A stretch of 64,000 nucleotides of DNA, taken from JAPSGM01 sp963777045. Lineage in GTDB: Bacteria > Chloroflexota > Limnocylindria > QHBO01. Under the pieces are notes generated by a model. The model had not been told where the DNA came from, ran no database searches, and saw nothing but the letters and a program-made list of their open reading frames with translations. Shown here piece by piece: positions 1 through 11,100 of the stretch (position 1 is its first letter; each line of letters opens with the position of its first letter). Where the stretch lies: NCBI GenBank assembly GCA_963777045.1, contig CAVZPD010000010.1, positions 62,001 to 126,000 of the forward strand. Reading direction: 5' to 3'. The position numbers were made by a program, and so were the translations under genes.

Positions 1-647
1 AAGACGACCGGTTCCCGCGTGCGCGAGTGGAAGTCATCGCCCCGACGCTCCACCACGGTGAGCTGCTGGTGCGTTCGCGTCCCGATCGGCATCACCAGCC
101 GCCCGCCGTCCGGATTGAGCTGCTCCAACAACGGCGGAGGGACCGATGGAGCTGCGGCCGCCACGATGATCCCGTCGTACGGCGCGTTCGGCGGGTAGCC
201 GCCGCTGCCGTCGCCGACCACCAGCACGACGCCGGGGTAGCCCGCGTCATCCAGCGCGCGGCGAGACGTCTCGCTCAGCTCCGGGTAGCGCTCCACGCTG
301 GTGACCTGGGCACCGAGCTCGGCCAGGATCGCCGCCTGGTAGCCGCTCCCGGTGCCGATGTCGAGCGCCCGCGCCCCGCGCCAGCCCTCGGCCCGGCCGG
401 GCCGGGCCGCATCGGTCATGAAGGCGACGATGAATGGCTGGGAGATCGTCTGGCCCTCCTCGATGGGCAGGGCCTGGTCCCCGTATGCCCGCTCGGAGGT
501 CACGAACCGATCGCGCGGCACGGCCCGGAATGCCCGCAGCAGCTCCGGATCACGCAGGCCGCGCGCCTCGATCTGGTGGACCACCATGCGCTCGCGCGCC
601 TGCGCGAGCTCGTCCGTTGGGGATGAGGGGCGACGGAGCCAGCGCAT
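1..647 (-). CDS. pcm: Protein-L-isoaspartate O-methyltransferase, 3' end cut by window
   Basis: Repairs L-isoaspartyl residues in damaged proteins using S-adenosylmethionine; cytosolic. The minus strand reads through a typical PCMT N-terminus (DELAQARERMVVHQIEARGL), a region ending RAVPRDRFV, then the SAM-binding motif I LDIGTGSGYQAAILAEL and a later GYPPNAPYDGIIVAAAAP segment. About 215 codons are present against a usual 205-230, so only the last few residues are missing beyond position 1. The start is the ATG at 647 because it precedes the conserved ARERMV segment; an internal ATG at 587 would cut that off. No frameshift was seen. Confidence 0.9.
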   Translation of the reverse strand, partial: MRWLRRPSSPTDELAQARERMVVHQIEARGLRDPELLRAFRAVPRDRFVTSERAYGDQALPIEEGQTISQPFIVAFMTDAARPGRAEGWRGARALDIGTGSGYQAAILAELGAQVTSVERYPELSETSRRALDDAGYPGVVLVVGDGSGGYPPNAPYDGIIVAAAAPSVPPPLLEQLNPDGGRLVMPIGTRTHQQLTVVERRGDDFHSRTREPVV

Positions 648-706
648 CGGTCCGGAAAAGCAGGACGGCCGCGCCTGTCGCGGCGCGGCCGTATCGGTGC
701 CCGGTC

Positions 707-970
707 CTAGGCCTGGGCCTGGGCGGTGCTCTTGCTGCGTGACCGCCCGTTGCCGCTGCGGCGTCCGTTGCCGCCGCTCTCCTCCTCGTCGCCACCGGCG
801 CCGGAGTCGAATGCGCCCAGCGTGGCGGCGTCGAGCAGGTCGTTCAGGAGACGATCGGCCCGCTCGCGCACCAGGCGGCGCGTCTCCTTGCCGGAGCGTG
901 GCGCGAGCAGGACACCGACGGCCAGGCCCATGAAGAAGAAGCGAATCGCGATGCGTACGCGGCTGAACAT
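707..970 (-). CDS. YtxH-like small membrane-anchored protein
   Basis: An 87-residue protein. One hydrophobic segment lies at about residues 8-24 (RIAIRFFFMGLAVGVLLAP), followed directly by PRSGKETRR, the hallmark of YtxH/gas-vesicle-protein-like small proteins, then an amphipathic helix and an acidic Gly/Ser/Arg-rich tail. The function of this family is not firmly known; it is often linked to stress or the envelope. The start is the ATG at 970, upstream of the membrane segment; reading further upstream enters low-quality sequence with tandem repeats. A second, longer YtxH-like protein lies at 44708-45334. Confidence 0.7.
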   Translation of the reverse strand: MFSRVRIAIRFFFMGLAVGVLLAPRSGKETRRLVRERADRLLNDLLDAATLGAFDSGAGGDEEESGGNGRRSGNGRSRSKSTAQAQA

Positions 971-985
971 TGGGTCAGGACCCTC

Positions 986-1027
986 GTTTCGTGCTTGTTT
1001 CGTGCTTGTTTCGTGCTTGTTTCGTGC
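986..1027. repeat. 11-bp tandem repeat (GTTTCGTGCTT, about 3.7 copies)
   Basis: Nearly perfect head-to-tail copies of GTTTCGTGCTT sit just upstream of the YtxH-like gene. Their position in its 5' region means copy number could affect expression, but nothing in the sequence proves that. Confidence 0.85.
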
Positions 1028-1154
1028 GGGATGGGCCGTTTGAGGATACCACCCGCCCCGTTTCGTTCTCCTGCACGCTCCCTGCCACACGCGCGGCCGC
1101 CAGTTGCCAGCCGCCGACGTATCGCCCGCCGACCGCTCCACTGATTGCCCGTCG

Positions 1155-1350
1155 CCAATTGCCCGGCCGCCGATACATCGGGCAATTCGCCGCCCGGGGG
1201 CCGTGTGGGGCGCCAGAGTGCCGGTATGTGGGGCAGACCCACGCCAGACCGGCACCGACGGGTGCCCTTCACGTTCCCCATTGCCCGATGGAGCGGCACT
1301 TCGTTGCCTCAAGCCGCCGCCGAACAACAATCTGCCCTACCTATCGGCGC
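1155..1350. repeat. Composite palindromic intergenic repeat, copy A
   Basis: Built of modules resembling TGCCGGTACATCGGGCA in alternating orientation: at about 1171-1187, 1217-1236, 1280-1300 (inverted) and 1330-1350 (inverted), so outer and inner modules can pair as nested stems. CCAATTGCCCG (1155-1165) also pairs with CGGGCAATT (1179-1187). It shares the 20-mer CCCGGGGGCCGTGTGGGGCG and CACGCCAGACCGGCACC with copy B at 2161-2341. No open frame is supported here. Confidence 0.75.
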
Positions 1351-1406
1351 AGGATCGGCGCAGGATCGGCACAGAAGCGGGCGCAGGTCGACGCAGGCTG
1401 GGCGTC

Positions 1407-2117
1407 CTATCGGCGCGCCATGGTCGGCCCGCGAACCCGCGGGAACCCCCGCGGTCGGAGCCAGAGCAGGCCGTCGCGCCCGAGCGGGCGACCGCTGCGC
1501 AACGCGCGGAGCACCTCGCGGGACGACGCGGGAAGCTGCGTGCCCAGCAGTGCAGCGTGGGGGGCCAGGGCGTCGCGATTCGCTCGCGTGTACTCGATGG
1601 CGAGGACCAGCCGGATCGGTCGCGCATCACGCCGGCCAAGGAAGTCCCTCTTCTCCTGCGCACGGCGCAGCTGGGCCTGGAAGTCGGTGGCGCTTCGCTC
1701 CACCTCGAGATGAATGACCTCCTCGGCGCCGTACATCACCAGGTCCGCTGCCCGACCATGGTCGCCGGCCCCAACCTCGAGCCGGGGCTGCCAGGATGGG
1801 GCTGCGACCGTGCGAATGGCGTCGATCTGCCGCATGTGACGGGCATCGCGCAGCGACCGATCGCCCCCCTCGTAGGCGCGGAGCACAAGGTCAAGGCCAA
1901 CCGCTGCCAGGACTGCCGCCAATGTATCGACCTGGACCGATGCATCCCCTGCCTCGACTCGCTCCACCGTGGACCGGGACACGCCCGCTCGCCGGCTGAC
2001 CGCCAGCCGGGACAGCCCCAGGGTCGCGCGCGCCAGGCTCAACTCGGCAGCCATCCGTCCGACCTGATTTGCCGCACGGGCGCGCGCCGCAGTGGTTCGG
2101 TGTGCTCGACCTGGCAT
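1407..2117 (-). CDS. XRE-family transcriptional regulator with possible nuclease-like C-terminal domain
   Basis: A 236-residue DNA-binding protein. Residues about 22-80 form a Cro/C1-type helix-turn-helix (ARATLGLSRLAVSRRAGVSRSTVERVEAG). The C-terminal domain (about 105-225) is not a standard effector domain. It holds ADLVMYG followed by VIHLEVERSATDFQAQLRRAQ, which resembles the D...ExE/K spacing of PD-(D/E)XK nucleases, but this is only suggestive. The start is the ATG at 2117. It stands alone, with copies A and B of a palindromic repeat on its two sides (1155-1350 and 2161-2341), an arrangement compatible with a mobile cassette. It could equally be an orphan regulator. Confidence 0.7.
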   Translation of the reverse strand: MPGRAHRTTAARARAANQVGRMAAELSLARATLGLSRLAVSRRAGVSRSTVERVEAGDASVQVDTLAAVLAAVGLDLVLRAYEGGDRSLRDARHMRQIDAIRTVAAPSWQPRLEVGAGDHGRAADLVMYGAEEVIHLEVERSATDFQAQLRRAQEKRDFLGRRDARPIRLVLAIEYTRANRDALAPHAALLGTQLPASSREVLRALRSGRPLGRDGLLWLRPRGFPRVRGPTMARR

Positions 2118-2160
2118 GGGCCGATGGTGATGGGTAGCCCCTTATCGCCCGCTTACGGTG

Positions 2161-2341
2161 CGCCTACATCGGGCAATTCGTTACCCGGGGGCCGTGTGGG
2201 GCGTCAAGGTGTCGCTACATGGGGCACCCCCACGCCAGACCGGCACCCACGGGTGTCCTTCACGCTCCCCACTGCCCGATGTGCCGGCAGTCCATCACCA
2301 AAACCCGTTTGCGGGTGCAAATCTGCCCCACCTATCGGCAG
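2161..2341. repeat. Composite palindromic intergenic repeat, copy B
   Basis: Aligns along its whole length, in the same orientation, with copy A: TACATCGGGCAATTCG, then the shared 20-mer CCCGGGGGCCGTGTGGGGCG, then CACGCCAGACCGGCACC, ending in ATCTGCCCCACCTATCGGCA. The inverted module ACTGCCCGATGTGCCGGCAG sits at about 2271-2290. Copies A and B directly flank the XRE gene. Confidence 0.75.
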
Positions 2342-2363
2342 GTCCAACGCCGCCGCGCACGGG

Positions 2364-3890
<1,527 letters not shown>

Positions 3891-3931
3891 GTTCAGGAGT
3901 CCCCTCCGTATTGAGGACGGATATCGTACAC

Positions 3932-4183
3932 CTACGGTGAGCTGCTGGCGCCAGGGGCGCTCGAGCTGGGTGCCGCGCTCGCACTGGCACTGGGAACCGC
4001 TGATGGCGCCAGCGTGGGAAGTGGTGTCGCCGCCGGGAAGAGGCTGCTCGGCAGGCCCACCAGCGCCAGCACGACCATGAACAGGAAGAGGGCGATCACC
4101 ACGATCACCCAGGGCCCGGCCATTCGATCGTTGCGCGGCGGCAGTGCGCCGCGATAGCCGGGTTCCGTCTGCCGGTCGGTCAT
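3932..4183 (-). CDS. Small single-pass membrane protein with Pro/Ser/Ala-rich tail
   Basis: An 83-residue protein with a polar N-terminus, one transmembrane segment at about residues 23-45 (GPWVIVVIALFLFMVVLALVG) and a low-complexity Ala/Ser/Pro tail likely outside the membrane. No recognised family. Its ATG overlaps the stop of the upstream gene (ATGA, 4180-4183), so the two are probably translationally coupled. Confidence 0.65.
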   Translation of the reverse strand: MTDRQTEPGYRGALPPRNDRMAGPWVIVVIALFLFMVVLALVGLPSSLFPAATPLPTLAPSAVPSASASAAPSSSAPGASSSP

Positions 4184-4398
4184 GCCTCTCCTTCGTCGTC
4201 CATTCGTCCCGCGGCCCGGCTCAGCGTACGAAGCCGGCGTTCCACCACGACCGTCGCGAGTCGGGCCTTCAGCACGTCTCGGCGCGCACGGCGCAGGGCA
4301 TTCGGGAGGGTGATTCCCACGGTCCAGGCCAGGAGCCCGAGCGTGCCGCAGACCATCACGGCGAGTGCGATGACTGCCAGGTCAAGGATGGGAGCCAC
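4180..4398 (-). CDS. Small membrane protein, unknown function
   Basis: A 72-residue product starting at GTG 4398 (VAPILDLAVIALAVMVC). One long hydrophobic stretch at residues 4-30 is followed by a basic amphipathic helix rich in Arg, suggesting a membrane anchor with a cytoplasmic helical tail. It lies 20 bp downstream of the MFS gene and overlaps the next small gene by ATGA. Not recognised. Confidence 0.55.
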   Translation of the reverse strand: MAPILDLAVIALAVMVCGTLGLLAWTVGITLPNALRRARRDVLKARLATVVVERRLRTLSRAAGRMDDEGEA

Positions 4399-4418
4399 GG
4401 CCGGCGAAGCGTAGCAGG

Positions 4419-6347
4419 CTATCGGGCGTCGCGCATGGAAGGGATCGTGAGCCCGACCAGGCCGGCGGCGGCGATCAATGACCCGCCCAGCATCAGCACG
4501 TTCGCCGGACCGATGATTTCGGAGAGCCAGCCGGCGAGGGCCATCGAGATCGACATGGCGCCGTAGGTCAGGGCCTGGCGTGTCGACACCACGCGACCGA
4601 AGAGGCGAGATGGCGTCCGCTCCTGGAAGAGGGTGATGGTGGGGGCCAGGTAGAGCAGGTTGGCTGCGCCGATGGCGAAGAAGATGCCGATGGCCAGGTA
4701 CGGGTTGGTGGTCAGCCCGGCGGCGACCATGGCGGCACCCATGCCGATGAAGCCGCCGATCGTCATGAACCCCTTCGGAGCCTTGGTGGCGAAGGTGCCG
4801 ATGGCCAGGCCGGCCACCACGCTGCCCAGGCCCAGCGAGCCCATCAGCCAGCCGTAGTTCTGCGGATAGTCGATGACGCTGCGGTCCAGCGTCTGCTGCG
4901 CGTAGATGATCGAGCAGATGGCCTCCGCTCCGAACGCGAGCTGGGCGACGGTGCTGACGACCGTGTTCGAGAGGAGCTCGCGCTGCCGCGTCAGGAAGTT
5001 CCAGCCGTCGGCCATCTCGCGCCACACGACGCGAACCGAGAACGGCGCCGCCTCGATCGATTCCTTGGGGACGACCATGCCGGCGATCAGCAGCGCCGAC
5101 GCGACGTAGGTCCCGGCGTCCATCACGAAGGCGGCGCCCACCAGGCCGGCCAGGGCCGCCACGATGGCGGCCGCCAGCGGGATGCCGAAGACGTCGGCGA
5201 GCGTCTCCGACAGGGTGGAGGCGGAGTTGGCGGTGACAAGCTGATCGTTGCGCACGATGGACGGGACGATCGCCGTCTTCGCCGGCCGGAAGAGCAGCCC
5301 GACCGTCGCCACCAGCAGCGCGATGGCGAAGACGAGCCAGGTGCTGATGTCGATCACCACCGGCACCAGCAGCACCAGGCCGGCGCGCACGAGGTCGCAG
5401 GCGATCATGGTGCGCCGCCGATCCCATCGGTCCACCAGGGTGCCGGCCAGGGGGCCGAGGAAGATGTTCGGAATGGTCGACGCGGCGGCCACGATGCCCA
5501 GGTCCAGGGCCGTTCCGCGGTCGATGACCAGCACGTAGAGCGCCACCTGGTGCACCCGGTCGCCGAAGAAGCTGACCAGCTGGCCGATCCAGAGCAGCGA
5601 GAAGTTGCGGTTGCGGAAGAGGGCCAGGTAGGGGGACTGCGGCCGCGCCTCGCGCTCGACGGCGACCGGCGGGGCGACCGCCACCGACGGCGTGGGCCGA
5701 GGCAGCACGGCGGTTGCGGCCGGGGCCGCGCTGGCGAGCATCCCGCTCGGGAACGGATCGCCCCGTCTCGGGCCCAGGGCCACGGAGCGGCGAACCGGCG
5801 CGTTCGGCCGGGTCATGGTGTAGACGATCGTCCAGAAGATGCCCAGCGCCAGCAGCAGGTCGCCGATGCTCACCACGTCCCGGATCACCGGAACCGGGAC
5901 CGGGACCACGTCACCGAAGATGCCGCCGCTCCTGACGAAGTCGGCCACGCTGCTGACGGTCACCAGGTAGTGGAACGGATCGCCGGCCACGGCATCGGCG
6001 GTGAAGCCCGCGGCCTCGAACGCGCCCGGCCAGATGGGCATGCGGCCGCCGTTGACCAGGACCGCCAGGAAGTTGAGGCCGATGCCCACCGCCGCCACCT
6101 GGAGTCCCGGCACGCGCGCGTTGACCCAGAGGAAGACGAAGATGAAGAGGTAGGCCGCCACCAGCCCCCAGGCGAGGGGCAGCCCGCTGCCGATGCCGTT
6201 CTCCTGCAGCAGGACCACGCCCACGCGCAGGGCCAGCGCGGCGAGCAGGACGGGGAGCCAGCGCAGCTTCAGCTCAGCGAGCCGCGGGAGACCTCCCCCT
6301 GCCAGGGCGCCCACGACGAGCGCCAGCAGAATGACGCTAAGAAACAT
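4419..6347 (-). CDS. DUF5317 domain fused to MFS (EntS/MFS_3-like) transporter
   Basis: A 642-residue integral membrane protein. Residues 1-180 are a DUF5317-type domain of about five helices, containing NGGRMPIWPGA. After a Pro/Ala-rich linker (about 190-235), a twelve-helix major facilitator of the MFS_3/enterobactin-exporter type begins at YLALFRNRNFSLLWIGQLVSFFGD, with the DRWDRRRTM loop motif. The substrate cannot be read from sequence; this family mostly exports small molecules, siderophores or drugs. It is probably first in a unit with the two small membrane proteins downstream. Confidence 0.85.
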   Translation of the reverse strand: MFLSVILLALVVGALAGGGLPRLAELKLRWLPVLLAALALRVGVVLLQENGIGSGLPLAWGLVAAYLFIFVFLWVNARVPGLQVAAVGIGLNFLAVLVNGGRMPIWPGAFEAAGFTADAVAGDPFHYLVTVSSVADFVRSGGIFGDVVPVPVPVIRDVVSIGDLLLALGIFWTIVYTMTRPNAPVRRSVALGPRRGDPFPSGMLASAAPAATAVLPRPTPSVAVAPPVAVEREARPQSPYLALFRNRNFSLLWIGQLVSFFGDRVHQVALYVLVIDRGTALDLGIVAAASTIPNIFLGPLAGTLVDRWDRRRTMIACDLVRAGLVLLVPVVIDISTWLVFAIALLVATVGLLFRPAKTAIVPSIVRNDQLVTANSASTLSETLADVFGIPLAAAIVAALAGLVGAAFVMDAGTYVASALLIAGMVVPKESIEAAPFSVRVVWREMADGWNFLTRQRELLSNTVVSTVAQLAFGAEAICSIIYAQQTLDRSVIDYPQNYGWLMGSLGLGSVVAGLAIGTFATKAPKGFMTIGGFIGMGAAMVAAGLTTNPYLAIGIFFAIGAANLLYLAPTITLFQERTPSRLFGRVVSTRQALTYGAMSISMALAGWLSEIIGPANVLMLGGSLIAAAGLVGLTIPSMRDAR

Positions 6348-6368
6348 CGTCCGATGCGAGCTTCGGCC

Positions 6369-7749
6369 TCACCCGGCTGCCGGCATCGCCTGGTCCGATG
6401 CGGGGCCCCGCTCATGGTCGCGCGGATCCGGCGCCTGCAGCATGGTGGGCAGCTCATCGGGCCGATCAGGTGGGCGGTCGAGGATGGACCGATCCAGCCC
6501 AACCAGGACCGGCACGATATGCGGGTCGAACTGGATGCCGGAGTACTTCTCCAGCTCGGCCACCGCCTGCTCGTGCGTCAGCGGCGTCTTGCGGTACGGC
6601 CTCGCCGACGTCATCGCCTCGTACGAGTCCGCGACCGAGAGGATCCGAGCGCCCAGCGGGATGTCGAGCGCCTCCCTGCCCGAGGGATAGCCGGAGCCGT
6701 TGAACCACTCATGGTGTGCGTGGATCAGCGGCGCCTCCGCGGAGAGCTGCTTGGCCGGGCTCACGATCTCGGCACCGATGGTCGGGTGCTGGTTCATCAG
6801 CCGACGCTCGTCCTTGTCGAGCGGGCCCTCTTTCAGGAGGACGTCGTCGCGGATGCCGATCTTGCCGACGTCGTGCAGCAGGCCGGCCCAGTGGATCTTC
6901 TCGATCTCCGCCTCCGGCAGCTTCATGACGCGACACATGGCCTCCGCGATGTGGCTGACCCGGTTCGAGTGGCCGCGGGTGTACTTGTCCCGGGCGTCGA
7001 CGGCGTTGGCCAGCGCCCCGATCGTCTGCTCGAACAGCTCCCTGGTCTCGACGTAGCGGTGGTACGCCAGCCTGGTGGTGAAGAGGGGGATGACGAAGAG
7101 GGGAGTGGCCCACCATCCCGCTCCGTCGGGGAGGAGGAAGACCTCGGCCATGAGCCATCCCAGCGGCGCCAAGCCCAGCAAGTTGTGAGCAATCGCTTGG
7201 ACATCTTGGGCAAGGATCGTCCGGACGGCCGTCCCCGTTCGGCTACTCACAGCGACAACTGCAAGCAACACATTTAGGACGAAGTAGACGACCGAGGCCG
7301 ACATGAGCCCCACAAAGAGGACGATGTTAGCGGCGAATCCGGTCTGCTGATCTGCGAGACCTCGGGGAATTTCGAAGAACAAGCCCGCTACGACAGCGGC
7401 GATGACGATTGCGGCGTGATTGAAGAGTGTTCCGTACCACGGAACTTCTCGGCGAGAAAGAGTCGATCTCGCGTAGGTCCGTCGTTCCGATCGCGCCGAC
7501 GATTCCGGCAGCCATTGGACCACCGAGCGCAATCGTGGCGAGCAGAGGCGCGACGCTGACGTTGACGATGATGCCGCGCGGCAGCCGTACCGGGAGCGCA
7601 CTGCCGATGAGGGCCAATACTGTCCAAAAGGCAATCCCAGGCACACCACCAATCTGCTCGTGTGGTGGGGAGAGCCAAGTAGCCGCCGCGAATACAAGAA
7701 TCGCGACGGCTACTGTTGCGGTTACTAGACTGCGGACAGTGGCAGACAC
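6369..7749 (-). CDS. Membrane-bound HD-GYP protein, probable cyclic-di-GMP phosphodiesterase, with frameshift
   Basis: Reconstructed from two frames. The N-terminal part from GTG 7749 has hydrophobic helices and ends GAIGTTDLREI; the second frame resumes at REVPWYGTLFNHAAIV with more helices, then an HD-GYP domain. Catalytic signatures are complete: NAVDARDKYTRGHSNRV, LLHDVGKIGIRDDVL, and HHEWFNGSGYPSG. HD-GYP proteins degrade cyclic-di-GMP. The frames join near 7445-7465, a single-base shift that could be an assembly error. GC content drops from about 7200 onward, inside the membrane region. It follows a tiny peptide gene (7797-7895) by 47 bp on the same strand. Confidence 0.8.
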
Positions 7750-7796
7750 CGATCACGTCACCTAGCGGTGAACGGGCCGGAGTCTACCACGCGCCG

Positions 7797-7895
7797 TTAC
7801 CAGCCCTTGAGAGATGCGCCTCCGGCCAAGGCCAGAGTGACGAGTCCTCCAAGAGCTGCAATCAGAGCGGAGAGCCGCTGAACGTAGCGCTTCAT
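7797..7895 (-). CDS. Tiny exported-peptide precursor (32 aa), candidate signal peptide
   Basis: A 32-codon reading frame with a good ribosome-binding site (GGAGGG, 5 nt before the ATG at 7895). The product has a basic N-terminus (MKRYVQR), a hydrophobic core (LSALIAALGGLVTLALA) and the short tail GGASLKGW after an Ala-x-Ala-like site, the build of a small secreted peptide or pheromone precursor. It sits between a TPR-type regulator (8181-11621) and a cyclic-di-GMP phosphodiesterase gene, all on one strand. The codons for the last residues are repeated upstream (7917-7930). It matches no family I know; expression is unproven. Confidence 0.5.
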   Translation of the reverse strand: MKRYVQRLSALIAALGGLVTLALAGGASLKGW

Positions 7896-7915
7896 TGTGC
7901 CCTCCACGTTCAGGG

Positions 7916-7945
7916 CTACCAGCCCTTGAGCGAATTGCGTGCCAT
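7916..7945 (-). other. Nine-codon reading frame ending SLKGW, possible remnant duplicate of the peptide gene
   Basis: ATG to TAG encodes MARNSLKGW. The last codons lie in a 14-nt direct repeat (TACCAGCCCTTGAG at 7798-7811 and 7917-7930), so the same SLKGW ending is read twice, both times after a GAGGGCAC leader. This may be a partial duplication rather than a gene. Confidence 0.3.
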
Positions 7946-8180
7946 CAGAAGGTGCCCTCTTCTGTGACTAACCAAGACAACCGACACACTCCGGTGACGG
8001 AACGGTCGGTTGCACTACCTGCTCCCCGACGGCCTAAGTGCCCACATTCGGCCGGCGGATCAAAGCACCCACATATTCTCGGGGCCAGTACGTGCGCAGT
8101 ACGAAAGTACTAGCCATGGCGTACTCTACGCGCTAACGGTCCGGCAAGTCAAGGCCGAGTGTAGGCGCCGTCGTGCGAGG

Positions 8181-11100
8181 TCAAAGATTATTGGACCGCC
8201 CGCTCTCCGTGTGCAAGCGCTCGAGGGTTGTCGTAATTAGGTCCGAGGGCGACTCGTCGAGTTCGGTTTCTAGCTTCTTGGCGTACCTGCTAATCAATGC
8301 ACGGGCGGCAACGCGACGACCAGAAAGGTCCAAATGGCGCGCCATTGCGGCATAAGCGTGATCGTCAAATTCGTCGAGCTCGATCAGGGCACCGGCCGCG
8401 CGAATGCATAGGTCTGGGAGCGGCGTGGAAATCCCCTGTGGCGAGTTGGAGCAGGCTCTGCCTCACTTCTGCATGAATCGACGCCTGGAGGCGGTTCGCC
8501 CAATCCTCGTACCGAAGTTCACCTAGGTACTTGACCTCTGACGATGTTCACCATAGAAGCGGCGACTTCGGCCGCGCGTGGACCCTCGGACGACAACTGA
8601 TCGCGGAGGCTCCGGAAATCCTCGGCCACGTCGGTTTGGACCAACTCAGGGTTGAGCTGTACGACGTCGATCGTGCTGATCACGTATTGCGGACTCTCGC
8701 CATCCCGATACGCCGGATCAAGCGCGCGTCTCAGCTGGAACACAGTCTGGTTTAGGCCGTCGACGGCTGCGCCTGGGTCTGCATCCTCGGCCACATGATG
8801 TCTAGGACCATGTCTCGAGTTAGCGCAGTCTCGCCGTGCCCAGCGATAAGCCCGAGGAGTGTCCGCGTTCGACGACGATCAACTGTAATGGTGGGGCCGC
8901 TCCAGGAACCTCGGTGTATGGCAAGGTCCCGAACGCACCGGATGAACAGCCGGGGCGCCTGCTTCTGAATTAGCGACTTGCGGAGTTCCACAACGTCCGG
9001 ACGGCGTACTGCCGTACGGGGGTCCGACCGTTTCCGTGGTCGCGTGTCGCCGTATGCCCCCAGGAGCAACTCTCGACGGAGGCCTTGGGTGTGCCGCAAT
9101 AGGCCTATCAATGTCTCGCGCCAGCCCCGGGACCTGGTCTGTCGCCGCGATCACCAACTCGGTACCGTTCTGGGACGCCAACTGCCTCGCGTATGTGACA
9201 GACCGACGGAACGACCAACGCAACGGACGCAATGCTCCGGCCGCATGCGCCTTGCGCAACGCCTCGGCGGCAAGTCTGTAATTGGGCGTTCCGCCGTGCT
9301 CAGGAGCTAGCGCTCCCAATTTCGCAAGACTTAGGGCAACGTCGTAAAGGGCGCCTGGGTTCTCCCACCGCCTAACATGTTCGAGTCCTTGAGGTTGCCG
9401 CCCAGTTGCTGTCAGGTGGCGAGTAACCGCTTTCGCAGGGATTAGGGCGAGTTCCAAGCGTGGGTCCGGTCGCGATCAAATCCGCTCTCCCCATCCGGCG
9501 ACATCTCTTGCGGATTCGGCCACCCCAGTAGTGGCACTCAGTAAGGAGTGCGGCAGCCTGCGATGCGGTCGGCCCGAGCGGTTTCGGGTTCGCCAGCAAT
9601 CCCTGGAGCAAGGCCGATGCTTGTTCAAACTCGCCCTGATAGGCGAAGACCAGCGCCTGGCCATAGACAGCTTCGGCATGCGGCCTAGGCCATGGCTCAG
9701 TCCGAATCACGGCGGTCGCCGCGAGAGTGTGTGCGCGGCCCGGGTTCCCGGCTGCAAGGACGGAGGCCACCAGTTCGGCGTTGTCGGCGAAGGGACTTGC
9801 CGGAAGGTCTCCCCAGAATCTCGCCGCGAGCCCAAGGCTCCTGACACTTTCGTCTATCCTCCCCACATGGCGAAGTGCGGCGCCGAGGTTGCGAAGGCCA
9901 ATCGAGCGAAATGCCTCCCAGCCGTGTGACTTGGCCTCGACGACGATCCGTCGGAACTCTTGGATCACGTCCTGAAACGGCAAGCCCAGCCACGCGGCCG
10001 TGATTGCGAATATTGCCGCGAAGCCGTAAGCGGGTAGCGGTCGCGTCATCGGCGCCAGCGACAGCCCATTGGAGGCTTCCATCGACGCCTCCTCCACTCG
10101 GCCTAGGTTCGCCAACAGCGTGCTGAGTTTCAACCTGCAAAGGGCCACCATCCGGCGGTCGCCGCGGCGATCAAAGAAGGCGAGAGCTCGTCTCAGGGCG
10201 TCGAAGGCCACCTCCCACTCACCTCGGATCCCCATCGCCTCGCCGAAGAGCAGCGAGAGTCTCGCGTTCTCAGAAATGGTTCGTTCAGGCAGCTGCTGTA
10301 GCCACTCCTCCAATAGTGGGAGCCGACCAGCTGTCGCCAGATCGTCGCCGTACTTAGCTATTAGACGGGCGGCCTGGGGCTGTAGGCGTGCGCGGAGGTA
10401 ATGGTGTATCGCCTCCGGCCAGGATTGGGTTGTCTCGAAATAGGACGCCGCGTGGATGTGAAGCGCGTCAACTTCTCCTTCCGATCGCTCGAGCGCCAGC
10501 CGTCTCTCGAGGAAGTCTCGGAACAGGCCGTGATACCGATAGCTCGACTCTTGAGAACCGAGCCGGTAGGTGAAGAGACCTCGCCCCTCAAGATCTCGAA
10601 GCACCCTTTCTCCGTCGTCCTGCCCGGACAGGCGACTCGCTAGTTCCGGCGTGATCCTATGTAGGATGGATGTGGTTAGCAGAAACTGGCGGAGGAAATC
10701 TGGCTGCTGGTCCAGCACCTCTTCGGCGAGGAACTCCACCAAGTCGCTGTCCGTGGTGGCAGTGATCGACTGGATGAACGACTTTCTCTCCTCGGGCGTA
10801 TGCCGCTCCCGCAGCGAGACCTCCACGAGCTGCAGGCTTGCTGCCCAACCCTCCGTGCGTCGCTCCAACTCGGCAAGCTCGGTCGGGTCGAGCGGGTCGT
10901 TGTAGATGTCTCGGAACAGCTCGTCGATCTCGCGGTCGTTGAAGCGGAGGGCATCGGTCCGCATCTCGGCGTAGCCAGCGTGCGTCTTGAACCGTGCGAA
11001 CTGGAGGTGCGGCTTGGCGCGCGACAGGAAGACGAAGCGGCAGGTGGGCGGGGCGTCGCGCAGGATCTGATTCCAGAGACCGCGGACTTCAGTGACCGAT

